A stretch of 5,568 nt of DNA from an uncultured Pseudorhodoferax sp. (GTDB lineage Bacteria > Pseudomonadota > Gammaproteobacteria > Burkholderiales > Burkholderiaceae): contig CAJYRH010000381.1 of the NCBI GenBank assembly GCA_913776795.1, positions 1 to 5,568 of the forward strand, written 5' to 3'. Position 1 is the first letter of the stretch; every line of letters starts with the position of its first letter. The notes under the pieces are model-generated. The model was given only the letters and a program-made list of their open reading frames with translations. It was not told the origin of the DNA and did no database searches. A program made the position numbers and the translations under genes. This document shows positions 4,793 to 5,568 of this stretch, in pieces.

Positions 4793-5568
4793 ATGCCTCA
4801 CGCCAGCACCGCCGATCCGGCCGCCCTGCACCACAGCATTTCCGGGCAACCGCTGCGCATCGCCGTGGTCGGCAGCGGCATCGCCGGGCTGTCGGCAGCC
4901 TGGCTGCTGGGGCAGCGCCACCGCGTCGACGTGTTCGAGGCCGACGGCCGGCCCGGCGGCCACAGCCACACGGTGGACGCACCGGGTCCGGGTGGCTCGG
5001 TGGCCGTGGACACCGGCTTCATCGTCTACAACGAGCCGGCGTATCCCAACCTCACCGCGCTGTTCGCCCACCTGGGGGTGGCCACGCAGGCGACCGACAT
5101 GTCCTTCGGCGTGAGCCTGGACAACGGCGCGATGGAGTACGCCGGCACCGACCTCAACGGCCTCTTCGCCCAGCGCTCCAACCTGCTGCGCCCGCGCTTT
5201 TGGCGCATGCTGCACGAGCTGCTTCGCTTTTACCGCGAGGCCCCCCGCGACGCCGCCGCGGCCGGCCTGCAGCCGCTGGACGACTACCTGGACGAGCACG
5301 GCTACGGCGCGGCGCTGCGTGAAGACCACCTGTACCCCATGGCCGCGGCGATCTGGTCGACGCCGGCTGCCCAGGTCGGCCGCTATCCCACCGCGGCGTT
5401 CGTGCGCTTTTGCGAGAACCATGGCCTCTTGCGCGTGAGCGGCCGGCCGCGCTGGCGCACCGTGCAGGGCGGCAGCCGCAGCTACGTGCGCGCACTCACC
5501 CAGGGCATGGGCGAAGGCCTGCACCTGGACAGCGCCGTTCTGGAGGTGCAGCGCGGCGATGCAGGCGT
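4793..5568 (+). CDS. FAD-dependent oxidoreductase, amine-oxidase-like (COG2907 type), 3'-truncated by window edge
   Basis: Flavoprotein of the NAD/FAD-binding amine-oxidase-like group; the true substrate is not established. 258 codons are visible with no stop before the window ends; relatives are about 430-450 residues. A Rossmann FAD site is visible: GSGIAG (27-32) after strand RIAVV, E49 at the end of the second strand (VDVFEA) for the ribose, then RPGGHSHTV (53-61). Typical family blocks follow: VDTGFIVYNEPAYPNL (72-87), TDMSF (101-105), GTDLNGLFAQR (118-128), LRPRFW (132-137) and AAAIWSTP (184-191). The gene is divergent from rpoE-chrR, with a predicted sigmaE promoter and a good ribosome binding site. 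In R. sphaeroides the homologue (RSP1091, from memory) is in the sigmaE regulon next to a DUF1365 gene and near a cyclopropane-fatty-acyl-phospholipid synthase. Similar genes may follow beyond the window; that is a prediction. Confidence 0.92.
   Translation, partial: MPHASTADPAALHHSISGQPLRIAVVGSGIAGLSAAWLLGQRHRVDVFEADGRPGGHSHTVDAPGPGGSVAVDTGFIVYNEPAYPNLTALFAHLGVATQATDMSFGVSLDNGAMEYAGTDLNGLFAQRSNLLRPRFWRMLHELLRFYREAPRDAAAAGLQPLDDYLDEHGYGAALREDHLYPMAAAIWSTPAAQVGRYPTAAFVRFCENHGLLRVSGRPRWRTVQGGSRSYVRALTQGMGEGLHLDSAVLEVQRGDAG

Noticed and set aside
3986..5524. 512-codon minus-strand open frame containing the sigma factor plus about 288 upstream codons
   Set aside because: The upstream part is antisense to the well-supported FAD gene and crosses the divergent promoter region. 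Only the last 224 codons resemble a protein family, so the gene starts at 4660.

Overview
This GC-rich window has long open frames in several phases on both strands. It looks like chromosomal DNA of a betaproteobacterium, most likely Burkholderiales/Comamonadaceae. That placement rests on protein style, base composition and gene neighbourhood as I recognise them, not on a search. No RNA gene, insertion sequence, CRISPR array or phage gene was seen.

Layout. (1) Bases 1-2714, + strand: the 3' 903 codons of a large non-canonical Hsp70-family protein with a C-terminal DUF3731-type region; its start lies upstream of the window. (2) 2767-3195, +: a small four-helix membrane protein of the DUF2177 family with its own promoter. 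(3) 3196-3326: a convergent gap holding several inverted repeats. (4) 3986-4660 and 3327-3989, both -: an ECF sigma factor of the RpoE/ECF11 type, followed with a 4-base ATGA overlap by its ChrR-type zinc anti-sigma factor. (5) 4661-4792: a divergent promoter region. (6) 4793 to the window end, +: the first 258 codons of an FAD-dependent amine-oxidase-like protein (COG2907 type) that runs off the edge.

The central system is a sigmaE-ChrR regulatory unit, the type that in Rhodobacter sphaeroides answers singlet oxygen and organic hydroperoxides. The anti-sigma factor keeps every zinc ligand known for ChrR in both its N-terminal sigma-binding domain and its C-terminal cupin domain. Three sites share one promoter architecture, NNATCC, 16 bases, then CGTA: in front of the DUF2177 gene (its -35 overlaps the Hsp70 stop codon), in front of the sigma gene, and in front of the FAD gene. 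The likely picture is an autoregulated sigma/anti-sigma pair that switches on the divergent flavoprotein gene and the DUF2177 membrane protein. The Hsp70 gene appears to be an unrelated upstream neighbour. The unit as a whole matches a known type; the least expected parts are the assignment of DUF2177 to this regulon, the tightly packed back-to-back promoters with a 9-bp dyad, and the apparently leaderless sigma-factor mRNA.
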